Of a DNA stretch of 64,000 bases, positions 33,776 through 45,632 are shown piece after piece. Made by a program: the position numbers and the translations under genes. The notes under the pieces are model-generated. The model saw only the letters and a program-made list of their open reading frames with translations. It was not told the origin of the DNA and did not search any database. Location: the NCBI RefSeq assembly GCF_003597395.2, contig NC_133770.1, positions 288,689,098 to 288,753,097 of the forward strand, read 5' to 3'. Within the stretch, counting starts at the first letter, position 1, and each line of letters opens with the position of its first letter. This DNA is from Chelonoidis abingdonii. Taxonomy: Eukaryota; Chordata; Testudines; Testudinidae.

Positions 33776-35030
33776 TGTGGTCCACATCTTTATAGACAGA
33801 GTCTGTCAGACCACATTCCCACCACCACCAAATCACAGTGATGAAGACTTCCTTCCATTCAGTTTGTGACCGCTTAGCATGCATATAGCAACTACAGCAT
33901 TTGCTTAAATTGAAAAGTAAAGTAATACAGTCCATGCAATGAAAATGTTTCAGCATCCTTGCCTTAAGCAGTAGCCTCTTCCCACCCCTCCCCTACCACC
34001 TTCTTCATCTAGTAGATTTAGATATTAGAAATATAAATCATCTTTTTCATTCCCCTGCTGATATAGGATCGTACCATCCGGTATGTTTACTACCGTACTT
34101 TTCAGTCTACGTTTAAATGTCCGTACTTCATGAACTGCGCAGAGGGTGAACATTCCATTTCACTAAGGTTTATAGGATTTAAAAGTTTGTTTCATTTCAG
34201 ATTGGAATGAAACCTGAAAATTTTGAAATTCCCCTCTAAGGACAACTCAAAAAAGGTTTAAGAATGATGGGAACATTTTTATTTGATTCTGACTTTTTAA
34301 AATGTGTTATATAATATACATGCAAAATATAAAAAAAATTAAATGAAAAGTCATTTCAAAATGAAAAACCAAAATGTTTTGACATTATTGGAAATTTCTT
34401 TTTTATTTTTTTATTTTTCCTAAATAAAATTTTGGTAAAATCAGCATGACTTTCCAAGGCATTTTTATTTCAAAGAAATTGCATTTTATCTCAGAAAACA
34501 ATTCCATCAAAGTTTTTCCCTGGCAAGCTATAGTTTTCACCTCAACCATTTGAATGTCCTTGGAACCAATTTTGCAACTTAATATACGTCAGGAAGATTG
34601 TTCCTGATACTCTGTACTTGAATCCATAGCTGCCACTAAGCATAAAATCAGAAAAATGTTTCTTAGGCCGGTAAGCAGCAGTGTGTTTATGTTTTGGGAA
34701 TTTTAATTTTAAAGTTTCATTAATGCATTGATTTGCAGATGATGGTATTTCAAAGTTGTACTAAAATTTAATTGCTGACATTTTGTTTGTAGGGCTCAGT
34801 GTTTTAAATTTGCATTGTTAGGCGTCAGCAATCATGCATTTTCAGGGTGTATAAATATGGACTGTATGCAAAACAGTGTCTGTTATAGCTTTTCAACGTG
34901 TAATTTTCTGCGTCTTACTGCTGGTAGCAGAATATGTTTCAGTCTGATGTATTCAGAAATCAATCGATCCTATGTATAACAGTTTGATTTCCTGTGATAG
35001 GTTAAATGGCTAGTATCTTGCAATTTGTTG
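33776..35030. other. KHDRBS3 intron, no gene seen
   Basis: AT-rich unique sequence with poly-A and poly-T runs. I recognise nothing beyond that. Confidence 0.5.
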
Positions 35031-35061
35031 ATTTACAGAGCACCTGGGACACATTTATGTA

Positions 35062-35790
35062 TTGAAAGTATATAATTTAGTACAAAGCAACCCTCTAAAA
35101 GAATTATCACAAGCATACCGCATACGGCCTTTGGAAGCCAGGGTGGCAGAACTAGAGGAGCTATGGGAGGCAGAGAGGTATGTTGATGAGGCTTTCCAGG
35201 ACACTGTAGAATTGTCCCACCTGAGGTCATACAAACCCTGCGCTGCTGAGGAGGATGAAAGGCCCAGGGAAGCGGAGCAGTCAACGGGAGCAGAGGGAAA
35301 CCTTCCCGTAGTTGGGACCCTCCTTCCAGATGATGTTGGGGTATCCTCTCACACTAAGGTTACCTTTCTGGGGGAGGGAACTCCAGTCATTAGGAAAAGA
35401 CAGGTGTTAGTAATGGGAGATTCGATCATTAGAAACATAGATAGCTGGGTTTGTGATGACCGGGAGAACCGTATGGTGACTTGCCTGCCTGGTGCGAAGG
35501 TTGCGGATCTCTCGAGGCGTCTAGATAGACTTATGTGTAGTGCTGGGGAGGAGCCAGTGGTCGTTGTAAATGTAGGTACCAATGACATATGGAAGGGTAG
35601 GAGAGAAATCCTGGATGCCAAATTTAGGCTGCTAGGAAAGAGACTGGAATCCAGGACCTCTATGGAAGCATTCTCAGAAATGCTTCCTGTTCCACGCACA
35701 GGGCCAGGTAGGCAGGCAAAGCTTCAGAGTCTCAATGTGTGGATGAGACTATGGTGTAGAGAGGAGGGGTTTAGAATTATTAGGAACTGA
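35062..35790 (+). pseudogene. CR1 ORF1 with SGNH-hydrolase (esterase) domain
   Basis: This 242-residue open frame has an N-terminal Glu-rich helical stretch (RVAELEELWEAERYVDEAF) that suggests a coiled coil. A C-terminal domain follows with MGDSIIRN (the Ser-bearing block) and VNVGTNDIWKG (the Asn-bearing block), as in SGNH hydrolases. CR1 and related LINE ORF1 proteins carry such an esterase domain and act as nucleic-acid-binding partners of ORF2. The full ORF1 probably began further upstream, and the end is truncated by a stop. The hydrolase catalytic Asp/His block is not evident, so activity is doubtful. Confidence 0.75.
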
Positions 35791-36918
35791 GGAAACTTTG
35801 GGATAGGAAGAGCCCGTGCAGGAAGGATGGGCTCCACCTAAACCAAAGTGGATCCAGACTGCTGGCACTTAACGTTAAAAAGGTTGCAGAGCAGTTTTGA
35901 AAGTAGGAGATGGGGGAAAGCCGATTGCTGCAGAAGAGCACATGGATTGGACAGAGACTTCTCTTAGAGGAGAGTATATTGATAAAGATTCTCTAGGTTT
36001 TAGTCAGGAGGACAGGATGGAAGAGGATAAAGTTTGGGCCAGACCAGATGAGAGACATTCAGATAAAAAAGAATCTGACACATCAGAAAAGGGTAGACAA
36101 ATAAACAAGGACAAATGTTTAAGGTGCTTGTACACAAATGCTAGAAGTCTAAATAATAAGAAGGGTGAACTAGAGTGCCTTGTGATAAAGGAGGATATTG
36201 ATATAATAGGCAACACAGAAACCTGATGGACTGAGAGCAGTCAGTGGGACACAATCATTCCGGGGTACAAAATATATCGGAAGGATGGAACAGGTCATGC
36301 AGGGAGGGGGGAGTGGCACTATATGTGAAAGAAAATGTAGATTCAAATGAAGTAAAAATCTTAAGCGAATCCACATGTTCGCAGTACAATCTCTATGGAT
36401 AGAATTTCGTGCTCTAATAAAAATAAACATTAGGTTTCTATTATCGACCACCTGACCAGGATCAAAATGAAAATTAAGAGATGCTATCAAAATTAAGAAC
36501 TCAATAATAGTGGAGGATTCAATTACCCATATTGACTGGGAACATTTCACTTCAGGAGAAATGCAAGGATAAAATTTCTGATACTTTAAATGACTGCTTC
36601 ATGGAGCCTGGTACAGGAACCACAAGGGAGAGGCAACTCTAGATTAATCCTGAGTGGAGCGCAGGAGCTGGTCCAAGAGGTAACTATAGGGAGAACCGCT
36701 TGAAATAATGACCAAAACAATAGCATCAACATCCCTGTGTGGAAAGAACATCTCAACAGCCCAACACTATGGCATTTAAATTCAAAGGGGGAACTAGTGC
36801 AAAATGAGGGAGTTAGTTTAAACAGGAATTAAAAGTACATGTGACTAAAGTGAAATCTCTGCAAGCTGCCTGGCGCTTTTAAAGACACCATAATAGAGGC
36901 CAAACTTCAACGTATACC

Positions 36919-37613
36919 GAGACCAGGACGGCGCTAGGTTCTGGCGCCTAGGCGCCGGGACATTTCGCCGCGGCTCCCTGACCCGGCTGACCCAACATAG
37001 CTCGGCTTGAGAGCTGGTCCATCAGCAGAGCATTAGTTTCTGCTGCAGCCGCACTGCCCTGTTGGGCGGCTGCCTGGACACGGTAGCCTCCTGCTGCGCT
37101 GCTGTGGCTTGTATCATGCCGCACTATGTCATCCATTGTGGTGAAAAAAAAATAAACCCTCTCCTTTTTTTAGTCACCCTCCTTGTTTTCTGCTGCGCTG
37201 TGCACACCAAAGATCCCACTTCGAACACACGATTCGCCGCAACATAGCTGACCCCGGGGGCGGGCGGCGCCTGGCTCGAGGTCGTGGCGGCGTCCCACCC
37301 CGGGGGGGGCGCCCTGGGTGCGGCTCCCTGACCCGGGCCGGGGGCACCCTGGGCTGCGCGGAGGCTACCTGACCCCGGGGGCCGGGGCGCCCTGGGCTGC
37401 GCGGCGGCTCCCTGACGCGGGGGCGCCTTGCTGCCGGGCTGCGGCGGCGGCGCACTGACCGCGGGGACACCTTGGGCTGCCGGCTGCAGCTCAGCCCCTC
37501 CAGCAGCAGCGGCTGCAACCATTTAAAAAAATGGGGGGGCGCCACTTTTTGGCGCCCCAAATCTTGGTGCCCTAGGCAACCGCCTAGTTGGCCTAAATGT
37601 TGCACCGGCCCTG
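36919..37613. mobile_element. GC-rich hAT-type non-autonomous element with 8-bp target duplication
   Basis: The insert is flanked by CGTATACC at 36911-36918 and 37614-37621, with CR1 sequence continuous on either side. The right end read in reverse complement starts CAGGGCCGGTGCAACATTTA; the left end contains the similar CAGGACGGCGCTAGG (about 5 bases inside the duplication). The interior is strongly GC-rich, with repeated units such as CTGGGCTGCGCGG and CGGCTCCCTGAC. No transposase is visible. Confidence 0.8.
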
Positions 37614-39712
37614 CGTATACCCCAAAAGAAACACAATAAAGAACTAAAAAGAGCCACCATGGCTATACAACCATGTAAAAGAAGCAGAAGAAAAAGACTC
37701 TCCTTTAAAAACTGGAAGTCAAATCCTAGTGAGGCAAATAGAAGGGGGCATAAACACTGCCAAAATGTAAGCAAGGTATTATAAGAAAAGCCAAAGAGGA
37801 TGTTTGAAGAACGCTAGCCAAAACTCCAAGGTAATAACAAAATTTTTTAAACACATCAGAAGCAGGAAGCCTGCTAAACAACCAGTGGGGCCCTCAATGA
37901 TCGAGATACAAAGAGCGACGCTTAACAGGTGATGTAGTCATTGCAGGAGAAACTAAAATGGATTCTTCGTCAGTCTCATGGCTGAGGATGTTAGGGAATT
38001 CCCAAACCTGAGCTGGTTTTGTAGTGACAAATCTGAGGAACGGTCACAGATTAAAGTGTCACTAGAGGAGGTTTTGGAATAATGATAAATCAACATTAAC
38101 AATCAGACCTGACCAGATGGCTACCCAAGATGTCTGAAAGAACTCAAATATGAAGTTGCGGAACGTGTTAACTAAGATTGTAACCTGTCCTTAAATCGGC
38201 TTCGTACCCCAATGACTGGAAGTTAGCTAATGTAACGCAATATTTAAAAAGGGCTCTAAAGGTGGATCCCGGCAAATTACGAGACTGTAAGTCTAATGTC
38301 GGTATCAGGAAAATTAGTCGAAACAATATTTAAAAAAAAATTGTCAGACACATAGAAAACATAAACCGTGGGCAAAGTCAACATGGTTCTGTAAAGGGAA
38401 ATGTGTCTTACCTAATCTATGAGTTCTTGAAGAGGTCAAAACATGGACAAGGGGATCCAGTGGACATAGTGTACTTAGATTCCAGAAAGTCTTTGACCAA
38501 GGTCCCCTCACAAAGCTCTTACGTAAATTAAGCTGTCATGGATAAAAGGGAAGTTCTTTCATGGACTGAGAACTGTTAAAGACAGATAACAAAATTAGAA
38601 TTAATGGTAAAAATCTCAGAATGGAAGGCGTAACTAGTGGTGTTCCCCAAGGGTCAGTCCTAGGATCATCCCCATTCAAATTTATTCATAAATGATCTGA
38701 GAAAGGAAAACAGTGAGTGGCAAAAGTTTAGATGATACAAACTGCTCAGATAGTTAAGACCAAGCAGACTGTGAAGACCTCAAAAAAGATCTCACAAAAC
38801 TAAGTAGTGTGAGCAATAAAATGCAATGAAATGTAATGTGGATAAAGTAAAAGGTAATGCAGATTGGAAAAATAACCCCAACTATACATACAATATGATG
38901 AAGGGCTTAATTAGCTACAACTAAGAAGAAAGAGATTCTTGGAGATCGTGGATAGTTCTCTGAAGATGTCCACGCAGTGTGCAAAGGCAGTCTCAAAAAA
39001 GCAAACAGAGTAGAGATCTTTCAAAAAAGGAGTAGAGAATAAGAAAAAGAAATCTTATTGCCCTTGATATAATTCCACAGTGCGCCCACATCTGAATACT
39101 GCATACAGATGTGTCTCCTCATCTCAAAGAGAGATAGCTGTAGAAAGGTTTAGAGAAGGGCAACTCAAATGATAGGGGTTTGAAACAGGTCCCGTATGAG
39201 AGAGATTAAAGAGGCTAGGAACTTTTCTCTTGGAAAAGAGGAAGACTTAAGGGGAATGATAGAGGTATAGTAAGAATCATGAGTGGTGGGAAAAAGTGAA
39301 TAAGGAAAAGTTATTTAACTTGTTCCAAAAATAAGAAACTAGGGGCTCACAAATGAAATAAATGACAGCAGGTTAAACAATAAAAGGGAAGTTCTTCTTC
39401 ACACAGCACAATAGTGAACCTGTGGAACTCTCCCTGAGGAGGTATGAAGGCTGGGACTCTAACAGGGTTAAAAGAGAACTAGATAAATTCATAATGGGTT
39501 AAGTCCATTAATGCATTAGCTAGGATGGTAGGAATGGTGTCCCTACCTCTGTTTGTCAGAGGGTGGGAGATGGATGCAGAAGAGCAATCTCTTGATCATA
39601 CCCGTTAGGTTCCGTCCTCGTGAACACACTGGCATTGGTCACTGTTCGCAGACAGATGCTGGAGCTGCACGGAACCTTGCTCTGACCCAGTATGTCCATT
39701 TACTGTTTATGG

Positions 39713-39940
39713 ATAGTACTGAGCTTCGAGATTGAAAAATAACGTGCTATCTTGTGACTTGCTTAAATGTGTGTCGGCACTTGAAGCTCAAGCAAATACG
39801 GCTCAGCTCCGTGAGGCTAATAGCTGAAAGACATACAGTCCACCCAAAGTTGGCCCATCTGACACCAGAGGACTTTACTCAAGAGCATGCGTGCATAAGT
39901 ATATTTTTAGCTGACTAGCTGAATGAAGCTAGCACAAATA
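39713..39940. other. Intron spacer
   Basis: Short unique spacer between the CR1 3' end and the short retroposon. The last 11 bases (39930-39940) are the left target duplication of that retroposon. Confidence 0.5.
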
Positions 39941-40071
39941 GCTGCGTCTGATGAAGTGGTTATTGCACCCACGAAAGCTCACGCTCCAAAACATCTGTTA
40001 GTCTATAAGGTGCCACAGGATTCTCTGCTGCTTTTACAGATCCAGACTAACACGGCTACCCCTCTGATACT
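39941..40071 (+). mobile_element. Full-length copy of the hammerhead-like short retroposon
   Basis: This 131-bp copy is flanked by perfect TAGCACAAATA at 39930-39940 and 40072-40082. Its 5' end carries CTGATGA (39948-39954), a stem-II-like GTGG/CCAC pairing, GAAA (39973-39976), a short stem III (A-U, G-C, C-G around loop TCAC) and C at 39986. These match the order of a minimal type I hammerhead ribozyme core; the stem I pairing is weak. The 3' end is the family-constant CTACCCCTCTGATACT. Hammerheads are known from Penelope-like elements and retrozymes, so descent from one of these is plausible. Confidence 0.8.
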
Positions 40072-40151
40072 TAGCACAAATATGTCTCCTCAGCCTTGGT
40101 ATCACACCCCTAACTTGAACTTTAAGTTCTGTTGACTTTCAATTGGATTTA

Positions 40152-41446
40152 GGGCCTAGATACCCAAAGGTAGTTAGGTGTAGCATCACCTAATTCCTAG
40201 GCTGCCACTTAGAGGAATCCTCAACGCTACATTAGGCACCCATGCTCCATATACAATGCACGAGGAGAGTTAGGCACTGAGGGACAGGATCCTTACAGAC
40301 TAAGTAGGGAGCTGTCCAAGCTAGCTAGTAGTGAAATGCAGAGGAAAGAAATCACTTTCCTGGTGTTAAGCACCTAAGCCAGGTGAGTTGCTTAGAAAAC
40401 CCATGTCTTAGCAGACAAAACCCGGACTTTTCTTGCAAAGAAACATCCTCCTCCCCACCCCATTTTCATTATAGGCAGTAGCCTAGTGGTTAGGACTCTC
40501 ATCTCAGATGTGCAAGATCTGGTTTCAGACCCTTGCTGTGCCAGATTTGGAGCAGGGTCTTGAATCCACATTTCTGCTGAGCAGCCTAACCACTAGGCTA
40601 TAGTGTTAGTCTCTCTTTAGTCCAGTGAATAGTTAATAATTTATGTAAAGTGGAGCAGTTTCAACAGGGGCAATTGAGAACCCACCTTCCAGAATACTCA
40701 ATAACCTGATGGTTAGGGCATTCACCTGGATGTTTGAGAGCTGGGTTCCAAGACCCTGTTCTAAATCAAGGAGAGCAGGAATTTTAACTTGGGTTTCCCA
40801 CTTCCCAGGTGCATGTCCTAACTCAGGGATAGGCAACTTATGGCACGCGAGCTGCATGTTCAGTGGCACTCACACTATCTGGGTCCTGGCCACCGGTCTC
40901 GGGGGCTCTACATTTTAATTTAATTTTAAATGGAGCTTCTTAAACATTTTAAAAACCTTATTTTCTTCACATACAACAATAGTTTAGTTATATGTTATAG
41001 AGTTATAGAAAGAGACCTTCTAAAAACTTTAAAATCTATTACAGGCACGCAAAACCTTGAATTAGGGTGAATAAATGGAAACTCAGCATACCACATCTGA
41101 AAGGTTGCCGACCCCTGCCCTAACTCCTAGGCTGCGACACACCCTCTCCCTCCCAACCTGCTGACCCCTGGCTGTCTTTTGAGACAGGTGTGGAGTCTTA
41201 GCCATAGTTGAGGAATGCCTGCAAGACAGGCAGAGGAATGCCTACTTTGAGAATCCCACTTCAGGACCACGGGGCTTTGGCTTCAGAGAGGGCCTCAAGC
41301 AGGTTGTTAGATGTGGGGTAACAGGTCTGACTGCAGAATCGGAAGCATCTGTGAGGTGCAGTGGCAGCTGGACTGTGGTTTTGGGAATGGCAGTGGTGCC
41401 TGGATGATGGACTAGGGCACCTAAATACCTTTTTGGAGATCTAGCC
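40152..41446 (+). mobile_element. TIR element family copy 1, interrupted by a hAT MITE
   Basis: The left end (GGGCCTAGATACCCAAAGG, then TAGTTAGGTG) is an imperfect inverted match of the right end (GGCACCTAAATACC, then TTTTTGGAGATCTAGCC). The interior has repeated GGCACCTAA-type motifs and a tRNA-like inverted pair, TAGCCTAGTGGTTAGG at 40487 and its exact reverse complement at about 40587. Related copies lie at 59951 and 51333. No coding capacity was seen. Confidence 0.6.
40824..41116. mobile_element. hAT MITE nested in the TIR element
   Basis: The termini are CAGGGATAGGCAAC at the left and, in reverse complement, CAGGGGTCGGCAACC at the right. They are flanked by TCCTAACT (40816-40823) and CCCTAACT (41117-41124), a 7-of-8 target duplication. 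The interior is A/T-rich. A sister copy in the opposite orientation is at 50916-51210. Confidence 0.85.
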
Positions 41447-43362
41447 ATAGGTTCCTAAATAACTTATGTGCTTCTTAAAATTTTGCCCCAAATCTAGCAA
41501 ATTATTTGAGGTTAAGAAAAGTGTTTGATGCTTTGCAAAATCACTAGTCTGCAAATTTAGTAAACATTATAAAATGTAGAGCAGTTGGAATGCTACAAAG
41601 GTATAAACTTCCAAATTATTGCATAGGAAGTTAGCAGAGGCTAATGGTAATGGAAGTCATATGGCCAACATACCATGTGATATTTCAGAAAATAGGGGAA
41701 ACAGGAAGAGGGGTAATCAAACAAATGGTAGTCCAAGGTGCAAATCAGGGAGCTACTAAATAAAATAAATATTAGGAGTAATTTTAGTTAACATTAGTGA
41801 TGCTGAATAGACAGTTTTATAAACCTGAAAATTCAACTGTTGGAAAAAAGCAGAATCTAGCCTGTATGCTTTAAAGGATTTAAGTAATACTCCCTGAACT
41901 TTGTTTTAGGATATATCTAAAAATAAATAAAATAAATCAATTTGGAGAACTGCTATAGATGTTTTTTATTTGCTGTAATTATAATACAAATACAAGAACA
42001 TTAAGGTCGTATTTTAAGTATTCAGGAAATTTTATTGCTATATTCGAAAATTTCTAAAATAGTTGCATCCAATAACAATATAGCATTTCTTCAAGATCTT
42101 ACAACCTACACTGGTAGGTGTGTTTTGTGTGTATTTTGACTCTCAAAAATTTTAATAGCAGCATCTGGCGACTGTAATTAATACTCAAGTATTAAAAATC
42201 CTGGACTTCATATACTGTGCTGAACAATAAATTTGTTAAGGCGACAATGGTTATTAAAGGCAGGACTGGTGGTATCGCCTATTGCCAAGGTTGTCTGACA
42301 CTTCGCATTATAAGACCCTGTTTTCAGTTTCTTATGACACTGCCAAACTTTAACAGTTTGGGTTGAAATTTTCCATGCTTAGGGTGTGTCAGGCTGAATT
42401 ATTTTGAAAATTTTCAGATAAAAGTTCAGCTGTTTTCAAGAATGAGAGTAAGGAAAAATAAATTTCCACTGCAAGACTCTGATTCAGCCCCAGAGCAGGT
42501 TTATCATCAGCACTGAAGAAAGCAAGCCAGGGTCCCATGGTAAAAATAGTATGTGATCATGTAATTCAAGAGTGTGAAAATGCATATGGACATGGGCTTG
42601 AACTAAGTTTTCCAGAAGCAACCTTAATTCTCACATTTCCTAAATTTTTGAGTGCTTGACCTGCAACCTTAATGTTCTTTTAACATGGCGGGGGGGAAGG
42701 GGAGAGAGTGGTAATAATATCTAAACTTTATTTGTAGTGAGTAATGAACCAGCAGCTATCTTTGATCATCTGTACCAGTCCATATGCTTGGCTAAAGTTC
42801 ATCTCTGTCAACAGATTAAGACAATGTGCTGAAATATTTTCAGTGATCTCATCTTGTTTGTATGACAGGCGTGTTGGTTTAACCTGGGCAGTCATTTCTC
42901 ACTCCAGCAGATAGAAAACATTGTATCTTTAACACAGAAGACATAAGAAAATGGTACCTCCCATCTGCCTGATCCTACCTTTATGACAGAACACAGTACC
43001 ACATATATGTCTGGTTGCAGTGTCCATAAGAGGCACTGATGATCTAGAAGAGCACAAGAAGCTCAGAAGGAGCTCAACCCTAGGATGTTCAAGGCAATAA
43101 ACCAGATGTGAGGATTCCCCCACAGGAAAATCCAGGGCACATTTCCCACAATTCACTGATGGGAAAATCTCTTAATATAAGGACCAGTCACACAGGAAGA
43201 TCTAACTCACTTTAGGTTTATGACATAACTATTGAGAGGGCAAGACATGGGAAGAGGGTTTGTCAGACATCGTCATAACAGTGGTGGCAGACCAAATAAA
43301 ACAATTGTTTTGACAGGCCATTTGTTCCCTAGTTCGCTTGTTCTGTGCTATCAGTCCACATA
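41447..43362. other. KHDRBS3 intron, no gene seen
   Basis: Unique intronic sequence without recognised coding or repeat features. Confidence 0.5.
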
Positions 43363-43404
43363 CATAGAGTATGTCTACACTCCAGCATAGAGGTATACAT
43401 TTCA

Positions 43405-44635
43405 GCTCAAGGAGACATACCTATGATCAATACCCGCTCTGATCAAGCCAAAGTGCTAAAATTTGAGTGTAGCCACAGTGGTACGAGTGGCAATGGTAGC
43501 CTCCTGTCATAAACAGATAGTTAAGGGTTAATGTCTCTTTTACCTGTAAGGGGTTAACAAACAGTGAACCTGGAACACCTGATCAGAGGACCAATCAGGA
43601 GACAAGATACTTTAAAAATCTCGGTGGAGGGAAGTCTTTGTTTATGTGTGTGTTTTTCTTTGTGTGTTCTCTCTGGGTTCTGAGAGGGACCAGACATGTA
43701 AGCAGATTCGTCCAATCTTTTCTGAAAAATCTCTTCTGTTCTAAATTTAGTAAGTACAATTAGGAGAAAGGCGATTTTAGTCTTTTGATTGTTTTCTTTA
43801 TTTGCAAATGTGTATTTGGCTGGAAGGTTTTAATGTGTATTTTGCTGGAAAGATTTTTAAGTTGTATGTATGCTGGGGTGAGGATCCTCTCTAGTGTCTA
43901 TAAGCTGAAAGACCCTGTAATATTCCATCTTAATTTACAGAGATAATTTTTACTTTTTATTTCTTTTATTAAAAGCTTTTCTTTTTTTAAAGACCTAATT
44001 GATTGATTTTTCCCCTGTTAGGCTCAGAGGAAACTGAGTCTATACTCACCAGGAATTGGTGGGAGAAGGGAGAGGAGGAGGGGGGAAAGGTGAATTCCCC
44101 TTTGTTTTAGATTCACGGAGCTTGAATCTGTATTGCCTCTGGGTGAGGGGGAAAGAGGAGGGGGAGATAACATTCCTCTCTGTTTTAAGATTCAAGGAGT
44201 TTGAATCACAGTGATCTCCTAGTGTAACCCAGGGAGGGGAGGGATCTAGAGGAAGAAAAGGAGGGGGGAAGGGGAATAGTTTATTTCCCTTTGTTGTGAG
44301 ACTCAAGGGGTTTGGGTCTTGAGGGTCCCCAGGGAAGGTTTTGGGGGGACCAGAGTGTACCAGGCACTGCAAGTCTTGGCTGGTGGCAGCACTACAAGAT
44401 CTAAGCTGGTAATTAAGCTTAGGGGGATTCATGCTGGTACCCCATCCTTTGAACTCTAAGGTTCAGAGTGGAGTTTTATACCATGACACCTCCCAGATAC
44501 ATACCTGTCCAAGATGCTAGGCCCATACTTAGGTGGCTAGCTCTTCCAGCCACTTGCACTGCTGTGACTACACTCTATTTTCAGCAAGTTAGCTCAGTCC
44601 GTGCTAGTGCGGTATGTCTCCTTGAGCAGGAATTT
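43405..44635. mobile_element. Palindromic MITE split at its centre by a solo LTR
   Basis: The left arm (43405-43504, containing CTCAAGGAGACATACC and GAGTGTAGCCACAG) matches the reverse complement of the right arm (44494-44635, containing GGTATGTCTCCTTGAG and CTGTGACTACACTC). The two arms would fold into a long hairpin. The solo LTR sits between them. Confidence 0.55.
43505..44488 (+). mobile_element. Solo LTR of an endogenous retrovirus
   Basis: This 984-bp block starts TGTCATAAACAGATAG and ends ACCATGACA, with short inverted ends TGTCAT/ATGACA. It is flanked by 5-bp direct repeats CCTCC (43500-43504 and 44489-44493). TG...CA ends, length and duplication fit a retroviral LTR left by recombination between two LTRs; no internal viral genes remain. 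The 3' half contains purine-rich GGGAGGGG tracts. An AT-rich stretch with TATTAAAAGC (about 43969) may include a poly(A)-signal variant. Confidence 0.85.
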
Positions 44636-45330
44636 ACTGGACATAAACTCTTTTCAAAAACAAATTAAAATTTCCCTGCCCCTGGCTTTCCTCAACTACT
44701 CTTTCTAAAGCTATCCTGACCTCTCCCCATAGGGTTCAGCCTCAAAGCCTCTAAACAAACAAACACAGTATTGATATTGCAAAATAACAAGCAAAAGCAA
44801 GAAACAATGGATTACTTGTCACTTCTTTCACCATGCCTTGCACTAGCGCAGAAGTACCAACTGGCTGCCTATGAACTACACTTCAAAGCAACCTCTAGGC
44901 TCTGACTGGGAAAAAGGGCTTCGAGAAATATTCTTCTCTTTGCACTCCAGTGACCAGCCCTATCAGAGTTAACAGTCTGGGTTTCTCCCCAAACTATGAA
45001 CTGCCATTCTGAGACTATTTCCTCTCCCTCAGCAATCATGCCCCTGTAATATGGTCTGTTAGAGAATACCTTGATATGTGGTAGTACTGACCCTGGAGGA
45101 TTCTTTCATCAGCCTTAAAGGGTCATTATATCCCAATTCATCAACAGTAGTATATTTTTAGAGTACACTCATGTACACTATGCAAAAATATGAATATGTT
45201 CACTGTCTGGTGTTAATGTAGCGGTACTGATCCTCTGATTGTCCAGATAGTAAATATCCTTACAAGATGGGCTGGACTTGGGAATGAATGCCAGCCCTTT
45301 ATAAGTCCACTCTTCTGGAGATAACTGTCA
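44636..45330. other. KHDRBS3 intron, no gene seen
   Basis: Unique sequence, nothing recognised. Confidence 0.4.
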
Positions 45331-45632
45331 CTAAGGGCTGGTCTACACTACGGGGGGAAATCGATCTTAGATACGCAACTTCAGCTACGTGAATAACGTA
45401 GCTGAAGTCGAATATCTAAGATCGGATTACTCACCCGTCCTCACCGCGTGGGATCGATGTCCGCGGCTCCCCATGTCGATTCCGGAACTCCGTTGGGGTA
45501 GGTGGAGTTCCGGAATCGATATAAGCGCGCTCGGGGATCGATATATCGCGTCTAGATGAGACGCGATATATCGATCCCCAAGCAATCGATTTTAACCCAC
45601 CGATACGGCGGGTAGTCTAGACGTAGCCTTAG
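45331..45632. mobile_element. CpG-rich MITE made of three perfect hairpins
   Basis: The terminal repeats are CTAAGGGCTGGTCTACACTA and, in reverse complement at the right, CTAAGGCTACGTCTAGACTA. Inside are three hairpins: 45362-45424 (12-bp outer plus a 13-bp inner arm), 45476-45519 (16-bp arms TCGATTCCGGAACTCC) and 45533-45579 (21-bp perfect arms, 5-base loop). All contain CpG-rich sequence unlike the surrounding DNA. No coding capacity. Similar MITE-like palindromic elements are known from sauropsids. Confidence 0.8.

Larger units (their letters stand above)
35031..39712 (+). mobile_element. Long CR1 LINE with ORF1 and ORF2 relics, split by a hAT element
   Basis: This is a plus-strand CR1 of about 4 kb without the insertion. 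ORF1 (35062-35790) is followed by the ORF2 endonuclease start (LRCLYTNARSLNNKKGELEC at about 36120-36180), a decayed endonuclease-RT region, and the 3' end near CTCTGACCCAGTATGTCC (about 39680). RT landmarks such as GGGCAAAGTCAACATGG (38370) and TTCCCCAAGGGTCAGTCC (38642) are recognisable despite many single-base indels. A GC-rich hAT-type element interrupts it at 36919-37613. Confidence 0.88.

Noticed and set aside
37124..37605. Minus-strand Pro/Ala/Arg-rich frames of 132 and 143 codons
   Set aside because: Low-complexity translation of the GC-rich hAT insert; no conserved motif and no start context.
40483..40610. tRNA-like A-box sequences as a possible tRNA gene
   Set aside because: Inverted pairs inside a repeat without anticodon arm or B-box; better explained as repeat sequence.
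44046..44432. Minus-strand Pro-rich frame
   Set aside because: Arises from the purine-rich GGGAGGGG tract in the solo LTR; not conserved coding sequence.
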